DNA of 64,000 nt from Mesodorylaimus sp. YZB2_4 (taxonomy: Eukaryota; Nematoda; Enoplea; Dorylaimida; Dorylaimidae), in the NCBI GenBank assembly GCA_030248295.1, contig JASANH010001403.1, positions 1 through 64,000 on the forward strand, read 5' to 3'. Positions 50,284 to 61,062 of the stretch are shown piece by piece (within the stretch, counting starts at the first letter, position 1; the number at the start of each line of letters is the position of its first letter). Below the pieces are notes generated by a model. The model saw only the letters and a program-made list of their open reading frames with translations, did not search any database and was not told the DNA's origin. The translations under genes were made by a program, and so were the position numbers.

Positions 50284-50880
50284 TCATTTACGCAAACTAT
50301 CCATCCGACGCTCTTCTAGTGCAAATTTATACCTTGAAGAAGCCAGCGAAACACTTTTCATCATTTCTTTGGATATCTCAACTTTCAAAAATCCACCCGC
50401 TGATTTGATCGAGTCCACGGCCACTCGCTGCGCAACCAAGGTCTGCTCGTGCAGATTTTCAACTAACAGCGACTTGTTCATGGAAAATCCGCTCCCGACA
50501 ATCGTATTTCCATGCGATAAGACCAAGTAAAACTGGAAAAGGAAGTGAGAATGAATTATACAGGCAGAAAGACCAAGAGACAAATATTATGAATCATCAC
50601 AAATCAATTATACAGGTAGAACAAATAGTTTTCTCACCTGGAAGCATTTGCATAAAGTCTTGTACGATTCCAAAGTGCCGGCGATATTGAATCAAAAGTG
50701 ATCCAATCGCATTGTAGAATCGTCGAAAGTTTTGCATTTTTTGATTATCGACTTTGATCTGGTGAGGGCGGTGAATTCTAACTTGGCTTTATCAGCTTCG
50801 GACGTTGAAATGCGATTAGCATTCAGTAAGGCCTCCAGTGACGCGCTGAATCGTTTTTAAGGATTTTCTGGTGATGACGT
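50284..50880 (-). pseudogene. Decayed exon pair with an LVLSHGN...GFSMNK domain
   Basis: The minus strand reads FYLVLSHGNTIVGSGFSMNK, then LLVENLHEQTLVAQRVAVDSI, ending near 50284. It is preceded, across an intron with GTGAGA and a CAG acceptor (about 50536-50640), by RLDHF and AGTLESYKTLCKCFQ. I recognise this domain (LSHGQ-x3-ERGFS-x-NK) from many uncharacterised, probably transposon-derived animal proteins, possibly hAT-related. Stops in the upstream part make it a pseudogene. Confidence 0.5.
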
Positions 50881-51663
50881 TATTGTCTCCGGATCAAAAC
50901 TATAAATACCGCGAGCCAACGGATACTTCAACTGGTTGGTGGGGACCATTGGTTATTATCATGGTGACCAATGGTCCGACACCATGTTGATTGAAGGCAC
51001 CCAGACCATAACCTTGCCACCGCTACCTTGCAGCTGCGGTCGGATGTTGTCGGCCGAAAATTTCTGCCTCTTTAACCGTCTCACACGAACGCGTCTCGCA
51101 GATGGAAACACTGGGCCACAGATGCCACAGATGTATTGGGCAAGAGGGTTCCTCGCATTATTATAACGTTGGTAACATCGGGGTCACGACAGCAACGAGA
51201 TCGCCGTGCTTGTGACGGGGTCCCTTGCAAAGAATTACGTTGGCTGTGACCCCGTCACAAGCAACGCGTCGGAGTGCCTACTGTACATATACCTGGAGAC
51301 AGCCAACAAAGGACTGCGGGACAAAGGACCGCGGCGAGACAAGACTGCAAGACTAATTGACTGCTGGTCATAATCCGCGTAAAAAAAAAGACTTAACACA
51401 AAATGACCGAAAATAAAAATGAAGGCCAGATAGGCAGGGTATTGATAGTTTTTCGATCTAATTGTGAAATGCCTTCGGCTGCTATCGAGTGTCAAAAAGA
51501 CTGCGATTTGTTGCAGGGTGACCAAATTCCACTCTGCCCAACGGCTGGTTTCGTCTATTGACCAGTTTCCAGACATGTGGCGGCCATGAAAAACTTTACC
51601 AAATGTAGCAGCTAGAAAAAATGTGTAATATTGTCACACTGGTCAAGTCGCGAGTAGGTGATT

Positions 51664-51726
51664 TCTGCTCTTAGTAACCAATTATGCATTTTACGGTAAA
51701 ATGCATAATTCGTTACTAAGAGCAGA
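51664..51726. repeat. Near-perfect 31-bp hairpin palindrome
   Basis: Two 31-bp arms (51664-51694 and 51696-51726) are complementary except at one position and are separated by a single base. The centre is GCATTTTACGGTAAAATGC. It touches the left arm of the foldback at 51722-52303. Confidence 0.9.
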
Positions 51727-52303
51727 TCACGTCAAATGTGGTGGAAGCGTATCCAGGCAGACGGATGTTGTGTCTATAGATATTCGGCTGTCGGTGGATC
51801 TCCATGACTGCTGATTCTCTATGGGCAACGCCATAGAGCCTACGCCTAAGCCGTCAGATCACTGACTTTTGTGCGGTGACGTAACATTACGATATTCGAA
51901 TTTGACTGTTGCGACATTGATTGCAAAGAATTGCAGACAAACTTAAACTGTTTGTAGGGCAAGTACCTACACCAAAACTGAAACCAGAAAAAATGTGGCT
52001 GCAGCCAGATTTTTTCGCGCGAACGAAAGAGCGCAGAGCGAATTATGCATTTTACAGAATGGTGGGTAAAACATGAAAAACTTTACCAAATGTAGCAGCC
52101 AGAAAAAAATGTGTAATATAGTCACACAGTCAGCCGAATTCGAATTTTGGTAATGGTATGTCACTGCACAAAAGCCAGTGATCTGACGGCTTTAACGTTG
52201 CCCATAGAGAATCAGCAGTCATGTAGATACACCGACAGACTAATATCTATGGACCCAACATCCGTCTGCCTGGATACGCTTCCACCACATTTGCCGTGAT
52301 TGA
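51722..52303. mobile_element. Foldback element with about 180-bp arms
   Basis: The left arm (51722-51908) and right arm (52128-52303) are inverted copies with modest divergence; shared blocks include GGTGGAAGCGTATCCAGGCA and TGACTGCTGATTCTCTATGG. A direct repeat of about 57 bp (AAAACTTTACCAAATGTAGC onward) occurs at 51589 and 52078. No coding capacity. Confidence 0.75.
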
Positions 52304-53288
52304 AAGTATGGTTTCCCTTTTATGTTCAGTTGGATTTTGCCGCTGCTGTTGTCGTGGGTGTTGTCGGCTACGAGACGCAACCCACCCAATCAAAAAGACC
52401 ATTTGAAAACGGATAACCAGGACCACAGAGCTCGCTATCTTGTCGCTGTCGTAACTTTAATGGCACTATTGTCTGCACTGGTCATTCAAGCAGGGGCGGT
52501 AAGTACGGCAGGTCCACTCACCTACCAGTGGACTGAACTGTGTACAGTGCCTATCTATACCACCGATGCAGCGCCTTGTCGGTTAGTTTTTGCAGTACTG
52601 TGCCTTCGCCCTTTCTGCAAAAAAGTGGCACCATAGTGACCGTCCATGAGTAATATTTTCTTGAATTTCGAATCATTGCACAGTAATTTACGTATCCTTG
52701 AATTGCGCAATAATTCACGTGTAGTCTTGAGTTTTGTGTCCTCAGTGCACAAAAATTTTGCATTATGTTTTTTTGGGGGCTGTTTTCTCCTCCTTAGCCT
52801 TTATTTCGATGCGTGCTATGTAGTGTGAAGGGTACCTACTAAATAAATATAGATACATCCACAGTATACAATATATCTGCTGTGTATATTCGATAGTACA
52901 AAACCTAGCAGATGGTCTAGTGCGATCAGAGGCAACTCAAAACGTCATATTCAGTACTTTGTTAAAAAATGAACCCAACTCTCAAATACACCACTCCTCG
53001 ACCTACCAAATGCACCACTTCTCGACCTACCATATATCTTCGTCAGGTTCTGTTGTTTGCCGCTTCGACTGGCTTCGAACGACTGAGTCGATGACAGAGT
53101 CGAACTCTGTTTGCTTTCTCGCAGTAGTGCCTCTCAAAATGATAGCACACCACCCTCTTTTTCTCATTTTCTTTGCATAGCTCAAGAATTACCTTCGATA
53201 TACACAAAAAGCCATCGAGCATGCATCGACCTACTACTCTGGTACAAACATAAGAAAAAAACAAAATTGCATTCGCATCTTTTTTGGT
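52304..53288. other. Non-coding region
   Basis: No supported gene. CTCTCAAAATGATA near 53131 resembles the Tc1-type end at 49602, and may be the 3' end of the Tc1 copy that follows. Confidence 0.35.
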
Positions 53289-54307
53289 TTAATATCCAAA
53301 ATGCCAGCCCTTCGCCTTTACGCACTTTTTCACTCGCCTTTTCATGGATGTTACCAAGCGCACAATTTGACCCATATCGATCGATTACCAAGCTTTTAGC
53401 AATGGTGCCTTAAGTTCCTCGATATTCCTCGGTTTTTTTTCAAAATATAGCAGTTTAAGATGTGCCAGAGATTCTCGATTGGATTCAAGTCTGGGCTCCT
53501 GGCTGGCCATGGCAGTCTCCGAATTTTTTGACGATTTAACCACGATTCTGTGAATTTCGATTTATGGCAGGGGGCATTGTCCTGCTGGTAAAGCTTCAGG
53601 CGACTTTTGTGACTTCGATAAAATTACAAAAGGTGGTCCTTCATGATCTGAACATAAGCCGCAGAATCTACTGTTCCATCGACAAACACCAGTGGACCCA
53701 ATCCACGCCCACTAAAGCAGCCCCAGACCATCAGCTTGCCTCCACCACCTTGAAGTTGTGGTCGCACGGACTCCGGCAAATGTTTCTGGGTCGAAAGCCG
53801 CCGAACTCTGACCCTCCCAGATGACGGAAAAAGTTCGAAGCACGACCCATCGCTCCAAATGACATTTGCCCAGTTATCGTCCGTCCAATCTTTTCTCTCA
53901 CGACACCAGTTTCTTCGATTTCTGGCTGCCTTCCTGGTCAATAAAGGCTTTTTAAAGGTCGCAGAGCTTTTCAAACCACTTTCTAAAAGACGTCTTGACA
54001 CTGTCGAACAGCTGATTTTGATTCCAGCATCAGCTAAGTCTCGCTGAAGGTCAGGCAATGAAGCATGTCGTTTTCTCTTAGCTATCGACACCAACCAACG
54101 ATCGTCGCTTGCAGATGTGCATCGCTTCCGACCAGCATTTTTATAATCGCCTTCAGTGGGAATACCTTTCTTATGACGATTCCAAGCGTTTATAACGCAT
54201 TTTCGGCTAACTCCCAATGTCTTTGCTACAGATAAATTGGTCGATCCAGCCATTTTCATTCCAATAATTTTAAGCTTGATTTGTAAATCGACGGATTTTC
54301 GGCCCAT
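53289..54307 (-). pseudogene. Tc1-like transposase, nearly full length but broken
   Basis: Reading minus from MGRKSVDLQIKLKIIGMKMA at 54307, residues 1-227 form an open frame with the two N-terminal helix-turn-helix regions. The first catalytic Asp is in VIWSDGS, and the second is in LYQQDNAPCH after an in-frame TAA at about 53620. RSPDLNPIENLWHIL supplies the third acidic position, followed by a frameshift and the terminal KGWHFGY. The span of 1019 nt equals the usual 340 residues, so only point lesions and small indels separate it from an intact copy. Confidence 0.88.
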
Positions 54308-54934
54308 CCTGCATGCAAGAAAAATTTCGGCATATACACATTAAAGTACACTAAAAATGCTACAAAATATGTAGTTCTCTCTTGAGTGTTGTTGACCAGC
54401 TTGAAAAGGAGCATTAGTACGCTCAAAATTCAATGGCCGAATTTTTGTTTCCTGTGCTTCCCATGATAGCAAATTTAAAAATTTTCAGACAACTTCAAGT
54501 GATTCATCGAAACTCTGCTATATCATTGGAAAGAGCTTAAAAAACTGCATAGAATGCAAACTTACTTGAATTTTCCTCTTCGATAAGTCAACAGCTACAG
54601 AGGCGTTTTCATAATATATCCTTTTTAGATCAATAGTGGAAAATCGTACATTTTTTTAGTATACTGTGGGACTGCGGCAGCTGATGCGGGGGGGGGGGTG
54701 TAGATTGATTGAAGGGTAGGGATCGGGTTGTTGATGGACCAGCTGTCGAGTTGAAATTCGAGTAGGCTTTCGATGGAGTGTGGTATACAGTAGGGCGTAC
54801 GGCGGATTATACATACAGTACAGAGTAGCACTTCACAATGTTGAGTCCAGGCCGAATGTCGAGGCGGCGAGGATGTCCCAATGGCGACACGTGCCCCCTC
54901 CAGGCTCATCAAACCCATCGTCAGCATAGGCTTC
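54308..54934. other. Non-coding region after the Tc1 copy
   Basis: No gene is visible. A run of 11 G lies at 54688-54698. I could not find the matching inverted end of the Tc1 element here. Confidence 0.3.
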
Positions 54935-55215
54935 ACCAGAGCCGGCCGTGCTGGCCTCGATCTTGCTTGCCTCTCGACCTAGTGATTCAACATCAACACC
55001 GCCCGTCCATTGTTTGACTGGCGAGGTCAGCAATTACGAAAAATCGTGGTAAACACCGCCCGCCGCTCACCCTCCACCCACTTTACATACATTTACCAAT
55101 CCAGACTCGTCCTCCGCTGACCATTGCCCATCACCGATTTTCACGACCTTGTTTTGGTCGACGCTAACGACTTGTTTTGACTAATTTTGTATATTCGAAG
55201 GGCGAGAATACTAGG
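54935..55215 (-). repeat. Interspersed repeat, copy 2 (inverse of 42825-43140)
   Basis: This matches the reverse complement of 42825-43140 and ends about 180 bp before the Tigger element. The shared order of blocks shows common descent; the class is unknown, perhaps an LTR-retrotransposon piece. Confidence 0.6.
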
Positions 55216-55619
55216 TGGTTACTGTTGTGATGGACGCATTTGGCTGGATCTCAATTTGTCACACATATTTGGTTAGGGTACACAACACATTTGCGAGTGC
55301 ACTTTTGGGCATCAGCAACAATAGCTCACGATCAGTGCAAATTCCACGGGACACTTATTGTCAGATTGTCAGGGAAAAAATTTTTTGATACAAGTACAGT
55401 CGACCTCGCTTAAGAACAACCTGCCGGGACCGCAAAAAAAGTTGTTCTTATCCGAAGTTGCGCTTATCCGGGGTGCATATGAAATGCCACAGAATTAATT
55501 TGTCAAAGTTCCCCATACAATGTTTATAGCGCAGAAACATAACCACACAATACTTAGTAGCATAAAGCATGAAATCGAACAACAGCGAATAACAGCGACA
55601 AAAAACATGACATATGGCA

Positions 55620-56934
55620 TTACTTCATAAAATCGGTGATTTTACGTTGAACACATTCAGTCAAAGCATGCTTTTCGATCATATCTTCGATCTCGTAAAA
55701 CGAATAATGATCCGTAAAATTATCCTCCAAATATCGACGAGCCCCCGCAAGACATCGCAGTGCTTCTGTGTGAGAAAAAGGTGGGAGTCGCCTCGATCAC
55801 CTCTGATTCATCGCTGTCCTCGTCTTCCAAATCGATTGCTTCTTCCTGGCGCGCTTTTACTGAACCGCAAATTTCGGCGTCGCTGAGTAACCCGTAACAT
55901 TCCAATTCCTTGTCACAATCGATGAAAGCTTGGAATTCCTCCTCGCCAATATTCACTCCGCATTTTTCTGCTGTTAATGCTTCTGACCCTTCCTCCTCAT
56001 CAGCAGGATTATGATCAGCTGAAAAACCGGCTTTTAGAAAGCAATTTTCGATGTTCAGATGTGCAGATTCTGAAGACTCTGCAGATTCTTTGATGTACAT
56101 TTTATGACAGGCGGCGTTGTCCGCGAACAGAATGATTTTTCGATTGCACAGTTCTCGATCCCATTTCTTTAAAATATCGGTCCAGATCTAACTGGTCATC
56201 CAGGCGTTGGCGCTGCTGTAGTAGGGCAATGGATGATGAGCAACGTTCTTGAAACATCGTGGATTTTTGAATTTTCCAATAGCGAACGCTTTCTTCTCAG
56301 ATCCAGTAGAATTGCAAATCAAAAGAACCGTCAATCGATCTTTTGATACTTTCCCACCAGTCGGATGGCCACCAGCCACGGCGAGCGTACCAGATGGCGT
56401 GGCCTTGTAGAATAATCCCGTTTCGTCAGCATTGAAAATATCGTTCCGATCAACACCTTCGATCAGACAAGGTAGCTCATTATCGATCCAATCTTGAGCT
56501 CCAACGTGATCAGCAGCCGCTCGTTCCCCACACACTTTGACGAAATGGATATTATGCCGTTTCTTAAATCGATCGAGCCAACTGGATGATAATTCGCAAT
56601 CATCATGTCCAGGCATTATTGCCAATTGACGAGCTTTCTCCAACATCAATGGTCCATTGACCAAACCACCAGCAGCAAGAATTTGACGATGCCAAATGAT
56701 TAAAGCTTCATCGACGTCTTCATTAGGACTTTCTCTTTTTCTTTTGCGATTTAGATTGCCATTCGTCGAAGCTTCTTCGCGAATTTCTTTCTCTTTGCCT
56801 TTGATCCTTGAAATCGTCCTTTTGTTAACCCCAAATGCTTCAGCCACGTCGACTTGTTTCTTCGTTTTCAACGCGTCCAAAATCTCGATCTTTTTCGCAA
56901 TACTGGGTGCAGGAATTTTAGAAGAAGTAGCCAT
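55620..56934 (-). pseudogene. Tigger/pogo transposase, broken
   Basis: From MATSSKIPAPSIAKKIEILD at 56934, the frame shows a CENP-B-type N-terminal helix-turn-helix (VAEAFGVNKRTISRIK), a second DNA-binding part (SWLDRFKKRHNI) and the DDE domain start (IFNADETGLFY). An in-frame TAG follows at about 56188, right after SANAWMTS. Past it, the second catalytic Asp region (KIILFADNAACH) is readable, but the segment between it and the C-terminal acidic tail is missing. A frameshift near 55780 precedes the last SHTEALRCL part. It cannot be functional. Confidence 0.88.
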
Positions 56935-57177
56935 TTAGAAGGAATTTTAGAAGTAAACTCAAAGAAATCTGAAGCGACCAACACGGAGACGCAGTTTTTA
57001 GCTAATATATTGGCTCGTCTTCGCTCGAAGCATGGCTATATACTTAAGAGGCACTGTCTGTAAGAATCGACTAATTCGACCAAAAAATGGCCAACCTTGA
57101 AAAATGACCTCTCTATATTATTACATATCTCGAAAGTAGATGCCATGGGGACCACGAAAACGATAATCATTGCACGG

Positions 57178-59175
57178 GATTCCATGTCAAAATATCGCAG
57201 TAAAAAGGTCGCACGACAAAAGGTCGCAACAAAAAGATCGCAAGGGCATAAAGATCGCACGACAAAAGATCGCAACTAAAAAGATCGCAAGGACAAAAGG
57301 GTCGCATGGTATAAAAGGTCGCAAGAAACAAAACCATGAAAAACAATGAAGGTGATGACAGCTCATTTATGTCCCCCTATAAATTTAGCTGTCGATGAAG
57401 GTTTTAGCCATTTCAGCTGTTTCTTAGAGTTAGTTTGCGATTCTCTTTTTGCTGCAAGATGCCTTTAGAATTCGCAAAAAGTCAGAAAGGGAAAGATCAG
57501 CTTTGTTATCGCGGGCACTTATTCGGAAAGGAGCGGGAAAGCGGAAACAAAATCGATTGGAAGTGCGTGAATTTCAAAAACAACAGGGGAAACTGCCGAT
57601 CCCGAATGCAAACTGAGAACGGACAGGTGTCGAAGGAGCCAGGCGAGCATAATCATGCCCCCGATCCAGCTAAGATAGCTGTGAAAACGTCGTGAACAAC
57701 ATCAAAGATCGAGCCTCAGGAGCCCAGGAATCGACCCATCAAATTATTGCTGCAGTGACAGCTGGGTTGTCAGCTGCTGTACAAGGCCAACTTCCGCCAG
57801 TTCAATGTATGAAACGTACAGTGCAGAGAACACGACGGGGAGTACTCGGCGGTGTGCTTCCAAATCCTCGATCGCTGGAAGATTTGATCATTCCTCCCGA
57901 ATTTCAACAAACCGAAGGTAGCCAACAGTTTTTATTGCGTGACAGCGGCGAAGGTCCAAATCGAATTTTGATTTTTTCTACGGAGAGGAATTTGCAATTG
58001 CTATCGCACAGCCCTCATTGGTACGCAGATGGTACTTTCAAGACAGCACCACCGCTTTTCGAACAGTTGTATGCCATTCATGGCGTTCATTACAACAATG
58101 TCATTCCACCAGTCTTCGCTCTCTTGCCAAACAAGACCGAAGTTACGTACACCAAGTTATTGGCCGAGTTGAAGGAGCTGAATGCAAATCTGAATCCAAC
58201 TTCCATTATGACTGATTTCGAGCAAGCGGCGATCAATGCATTCGCTTCTGAATTTCCTCAGACGGAGAGGCGTGGATGCTTTTTTCATTTTTCGCAAAGC
58301 ATTTGGCGCAAAATCCAAGCTGCTGGCCTACAACATCGCTATGAGAATGATCCGGACTTTGGATTGCAAATGAGAATGCTGCCCGCATTATCTTTCGTAC
58401 CGATTCCTGCGGTGGTGGATTCGTTTGAGCAATTGGCCGAATTGTTGCCAGCAGAGGCACAACCAGTCGTCGATTATTTCGAGGACACTTGGATCGGCAG
58501 ACCAAACCGCAGAGGTATAAGACGTGGCCCATTGTTTCCAATACCACTTTGGAACTGTCGTGAATCGGTTATTAATGGAATTGCGAAGACTAATAATTCG
58601 GTGGAGGGGTGGCATCGAGGTTTTTCTGAGCTAGTTGGCGCCCATCATCCATCGATTTTCAAATTCATCGATTCGTTGAAGAAAGAGCAAAGTCTGAATG
58701 AAACCAAGATCGAACAGTATGTCGCTGGCCAGCAACCGCCTCAAGGCCGACGAAAGTATCGGGATTGCGCGGAAAGAATCGAAAGAATCGTAAATTATTA
58801 TGATAACAGAGATATCATGGATTATTTGCGCGGTGTCGCTCATAATTACAACTTCTAAAATATGTTTTTAATGCAACCTACTCGTATTATGTTCCACGTT
58901 TCATGACAGTGGGTGTAAAATGTAAAATTATGGTATTTCTGGCCATTTTCGACATGTTATGAGAGTGAAAATAAATTTTTTTAACGCAGTGCTCTAATTT
59001 GCTTAAAAATTTATATATGCGATCTTTTTAGTTGCGATCTTTTGTCGTGCGACCTTCTTGCCTTTGCGATCTTTTTGTTGCGATCTTTTGTCGTGCGACC
59101 TTCTTGCCTTTGCGATCTTTTTGTTGCGACCTTTTGTCGTGCGACCTTTTTCCCGCGATCTTTTGACGTGTCACG
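57178..59175 (+). mobile_element. Second MULE with GCGATCTTTT arrays and 9-bp target duplication
   Basis: ATTGCACGG flanks the element (57169-57177 and 59176-59184). Removing the element with one duplication gives a sequence that matches the mirror arm of foldback A, which confirms the insertion. Terminal arrays of a GGTCGC/GATCGC motif occupy about 57190-57325 (nine units) and, in complement, 59020-59170 (ten units). The outermost bases of the two ends match poorly. One transposase frame lies between them. Confidence 0.88.
57459..58858 (+). pseudogene. MULE transposase with FLYWCH-like N-terminus, one frameshift
   Basis: MPLEFAKSQKG at 57459 opens a FLYWCH-like region (WKC, then a NCRSR Cys, then EHNH). 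The frame ends in TGA at 57693-57695, and the rest continues from about 57692 in a different frame to 58858. The second part holds all catalytic motifs of the MULE at 35-37 kb: YADGTF, MTDFE and NNSVEGWH, with CFFH between. One frameshift in about 465 codons separates it from an intact gene, unless a splice or recoding event bridges it. In the other MULE, the single intron lies about 50 codons further on, so a matching intron is not the explanation. Confidence 0.88.
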
Positions 59176-59710
59176 ATTGCACGGCAAGGTCACTATTCAT
59201 GGAACAGGACCCGTTCAAAAATTTTTGGTGTTTAAAAAATGTGGGTTTCGAAGAAACCCTTATAGCTCGACTAATATGCAGTTAAAAAGATTCGGGCGCA
59301 GCTCATGAAAAAGAGCACCTTTTTCTCTACAAACCCATGATATCTTGCATGAAACAGCCTCTTTCTATAATTGACAAAATTATCTCAAACACAAAAGTTC
59401 ATGCAAGAGATTTCACTAAAATTCATCTCATTCATGCATTTGAGCGAAAAAGCACTTTATTTTCATACATACATAATCTTTTCAACTGCATATTAGTCGA
59501 GCTGTAAGGGTTTTTTCGAAACCCACATTTTTTGGACACCAAAAATTTTTGAACGGGTCCTGTTCCATGAATAGTGACCTGGCCGTGAAATGATTATCGT
59601 TTTCGTGGTCCCTATGGCATCTACTTTCGAGATATGTAATTATACATGGGGGTCATTTTTCAAGGTTGGCCGATTCGGAGTCGATTCTTACAGACAGTGC
59701 CTCTTAAGTA

Positions 59711-60843
59711 TTCTAAGGCTCCCTGAACCGCTATAAAACCGGTTCAGCATGCTCCAACGGGTCGACCATCAAGCTGAAATTCAAAAAAATGGGCTTCCAA
59801 GGCCTCTTCTTGAAATGATATCGCAAAACTAGTGGGTGCTAAAGGTTTTTAAGCACAAATGAGGAAGTGACGTCGACATGTCGCTTCATTCCCTAAAATG
59901 GGCAAATAAGTTTGAATTTGGCGCCTTTGTTGTGATGCTCTGGAACACAGGGTTGTCCGACTTGCGAAATGGATTTAAAGTTACAACTGGCGGTTATTGT
60001 CGCCCACAGCAGGAGCAAAGGTAGACCCACAAACAATTCGGAGAGGAGTCGGTGAGGTAGAGAGCCGGATTTCAAACTGAGTGACCCAGGTCCGACTCTA
60101 CGCAGGAGTGAAAGTTTTGGAGCTATCCTGCCTCTGCGAAGTGGCCCTGACATTTTACTTTTTCTGGCATGGCGCACAATCTGCGAAAACAGCGCTTTCA
60201 CCCAACCGTGAACTCGCTACTATACATTTTCGTCAGTGTGATGTCGCATCCATAATCACACTGAGGCACGCTGAGAAAGGCAATGTTCGAAGAAAGCAAA
60301 ACAGCGGTTGAGGTTGGACCCTTAACTATTCAACATGCAACAAGAAATTTAATAGGTTTTTTTACAAAAGACACTTTTTGATCGGCACGAAAACATTAGC
60401 GCACACAGTACGTTCGTGTTCGTGTTTTGCTCTTACTGCCTGCCTTTGGCATTCACAACTTAGCTTAAGAAACTTCGTAACCAAGCAGGGCAGCTACTCA
60501 ACCATTTCCGCTTCCCCCTCCTCAATCTTTCTTGTTCCACGCTTTTTCTGCCCTGCGCCCATGGCTATACGCCATGCCCGCGCTAGCGCGCACCTTATTG
60601 CAATGCTAGCGGAAGAATACCTGTGAGGCGCTAAATTCAAACTTATTTGCCCATGTTAGGGAATGAAGCGAAATGTCGACGTCACTTCCTCATTTGTGCT
60701 TAAAAACCTTTAGCACCCACTAGTTTTGCGATATCATTTCAAGAAGAGGCCTTGGAAGCCCATTTTTTTGAATTTCAGCTTGATGGTCGGCCCGTCGGAG
60801 CATGCTGAACCGGTTTTATAGGCGTTCAGGGAGCCTTAGATTA
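59711..60843. mobile_element. Foldback B with about 220-bp arms and 8-bp target duplication
   Basis: CTTAAGTA flanks the unit (59703-59710 and 60844-60851). The arms (59711-59933 and 60624-60843) are inverted copies with few differences; shared blocks include CTAAGGCTCCCTGAAC and TGATATCGCAAAACTAGT-like stretches. The 690-bp loop is non-coding. Excision restores the right arm of foldback A. Confidence 0.85.
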
Positions 60844-61062
60844 CTTAAGTATATAGCCATGGCTCGAAGGACAAGAAAGTTGCTCTTATGCGAGGTAAAA
60901 CTGAGTTTGGGGTTAAAAAAATGGTTGTTCTTAACCGAGTATTGTTCTTATCCGAGTTGCTCTTAAGCGAGGTTGGATTGCATGTAAAACATAGGCCATG
61001 AAAACGGGGCCTGAGAATTTGTTGCTCTTAAAGCGAAGGTTGTTCTTATCCGAGTTCGACTG

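Larger units (their letters stand above)
48665..51285. mobile_element. Foldback element with about 120-bp arms, carrying two relics
   Basis: The left arm (48665-48785) and right arm (about 51145-51285) are inverted copies; shared blocks include ACGCGTTGCTTG, GCAAGGGACCCCGTC, CAAGCACGGCGAT and GAGGAACCCTCTTG-like ends. Inside lie a Tc1 relic (49597-50230) and a decayed gene with an LSHGN motif (50284-50880). I found no target duplication, so boundaries are approximate. Confidence 0.65.
57015..60880. mobile_element. Foldback A, inside the Tigger, with both arms interrupted
   Basis: The left arm is 57015-57177 plus 59185-59290 and the right arm is 59465-59710 plus about 60852-60880. Taken together, the arms are inverted copies of about 265 bp; shared blocks include TCGAAAGTAGATGCCAT, ACGAAAACGATAATCAT and GGTCACTATTCATGGAAC. 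The left arm is split by the MULE and the right arm by foldback B. Outer boundaries are uncertain. No coding capacity of its own. Confidence 0.8.
55397..61062 (-). mobile_element. pogo/Tigger element, TA-flanked, interrupted by three further elements
   Basis: The left end CAGTCGACCTCGCTTAAG and the right end, whose complement is CAGTCGAACTCGGATAAG, are the typical CAG...CTG ends of Tigger elements. TA flanks both (55395-55396 and 61063-61064). Near both ends a TTGTTCTTATCCGAG-like motif recurs, as in other Tiggers. The broken transposase occupies 55620-56934. Between its start and the right end lies the nest of foldbacks and a MULE. Without these, the Tigger would be about 1.8 kb. Confidence 0.9.

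Noticed and set aside
55720..56100. Acidic 126-residue frame as a separate gene
   Set aside because: It is the C-terminal acidic part of the broken Tigger transposase, continuing after the in-frame stop.
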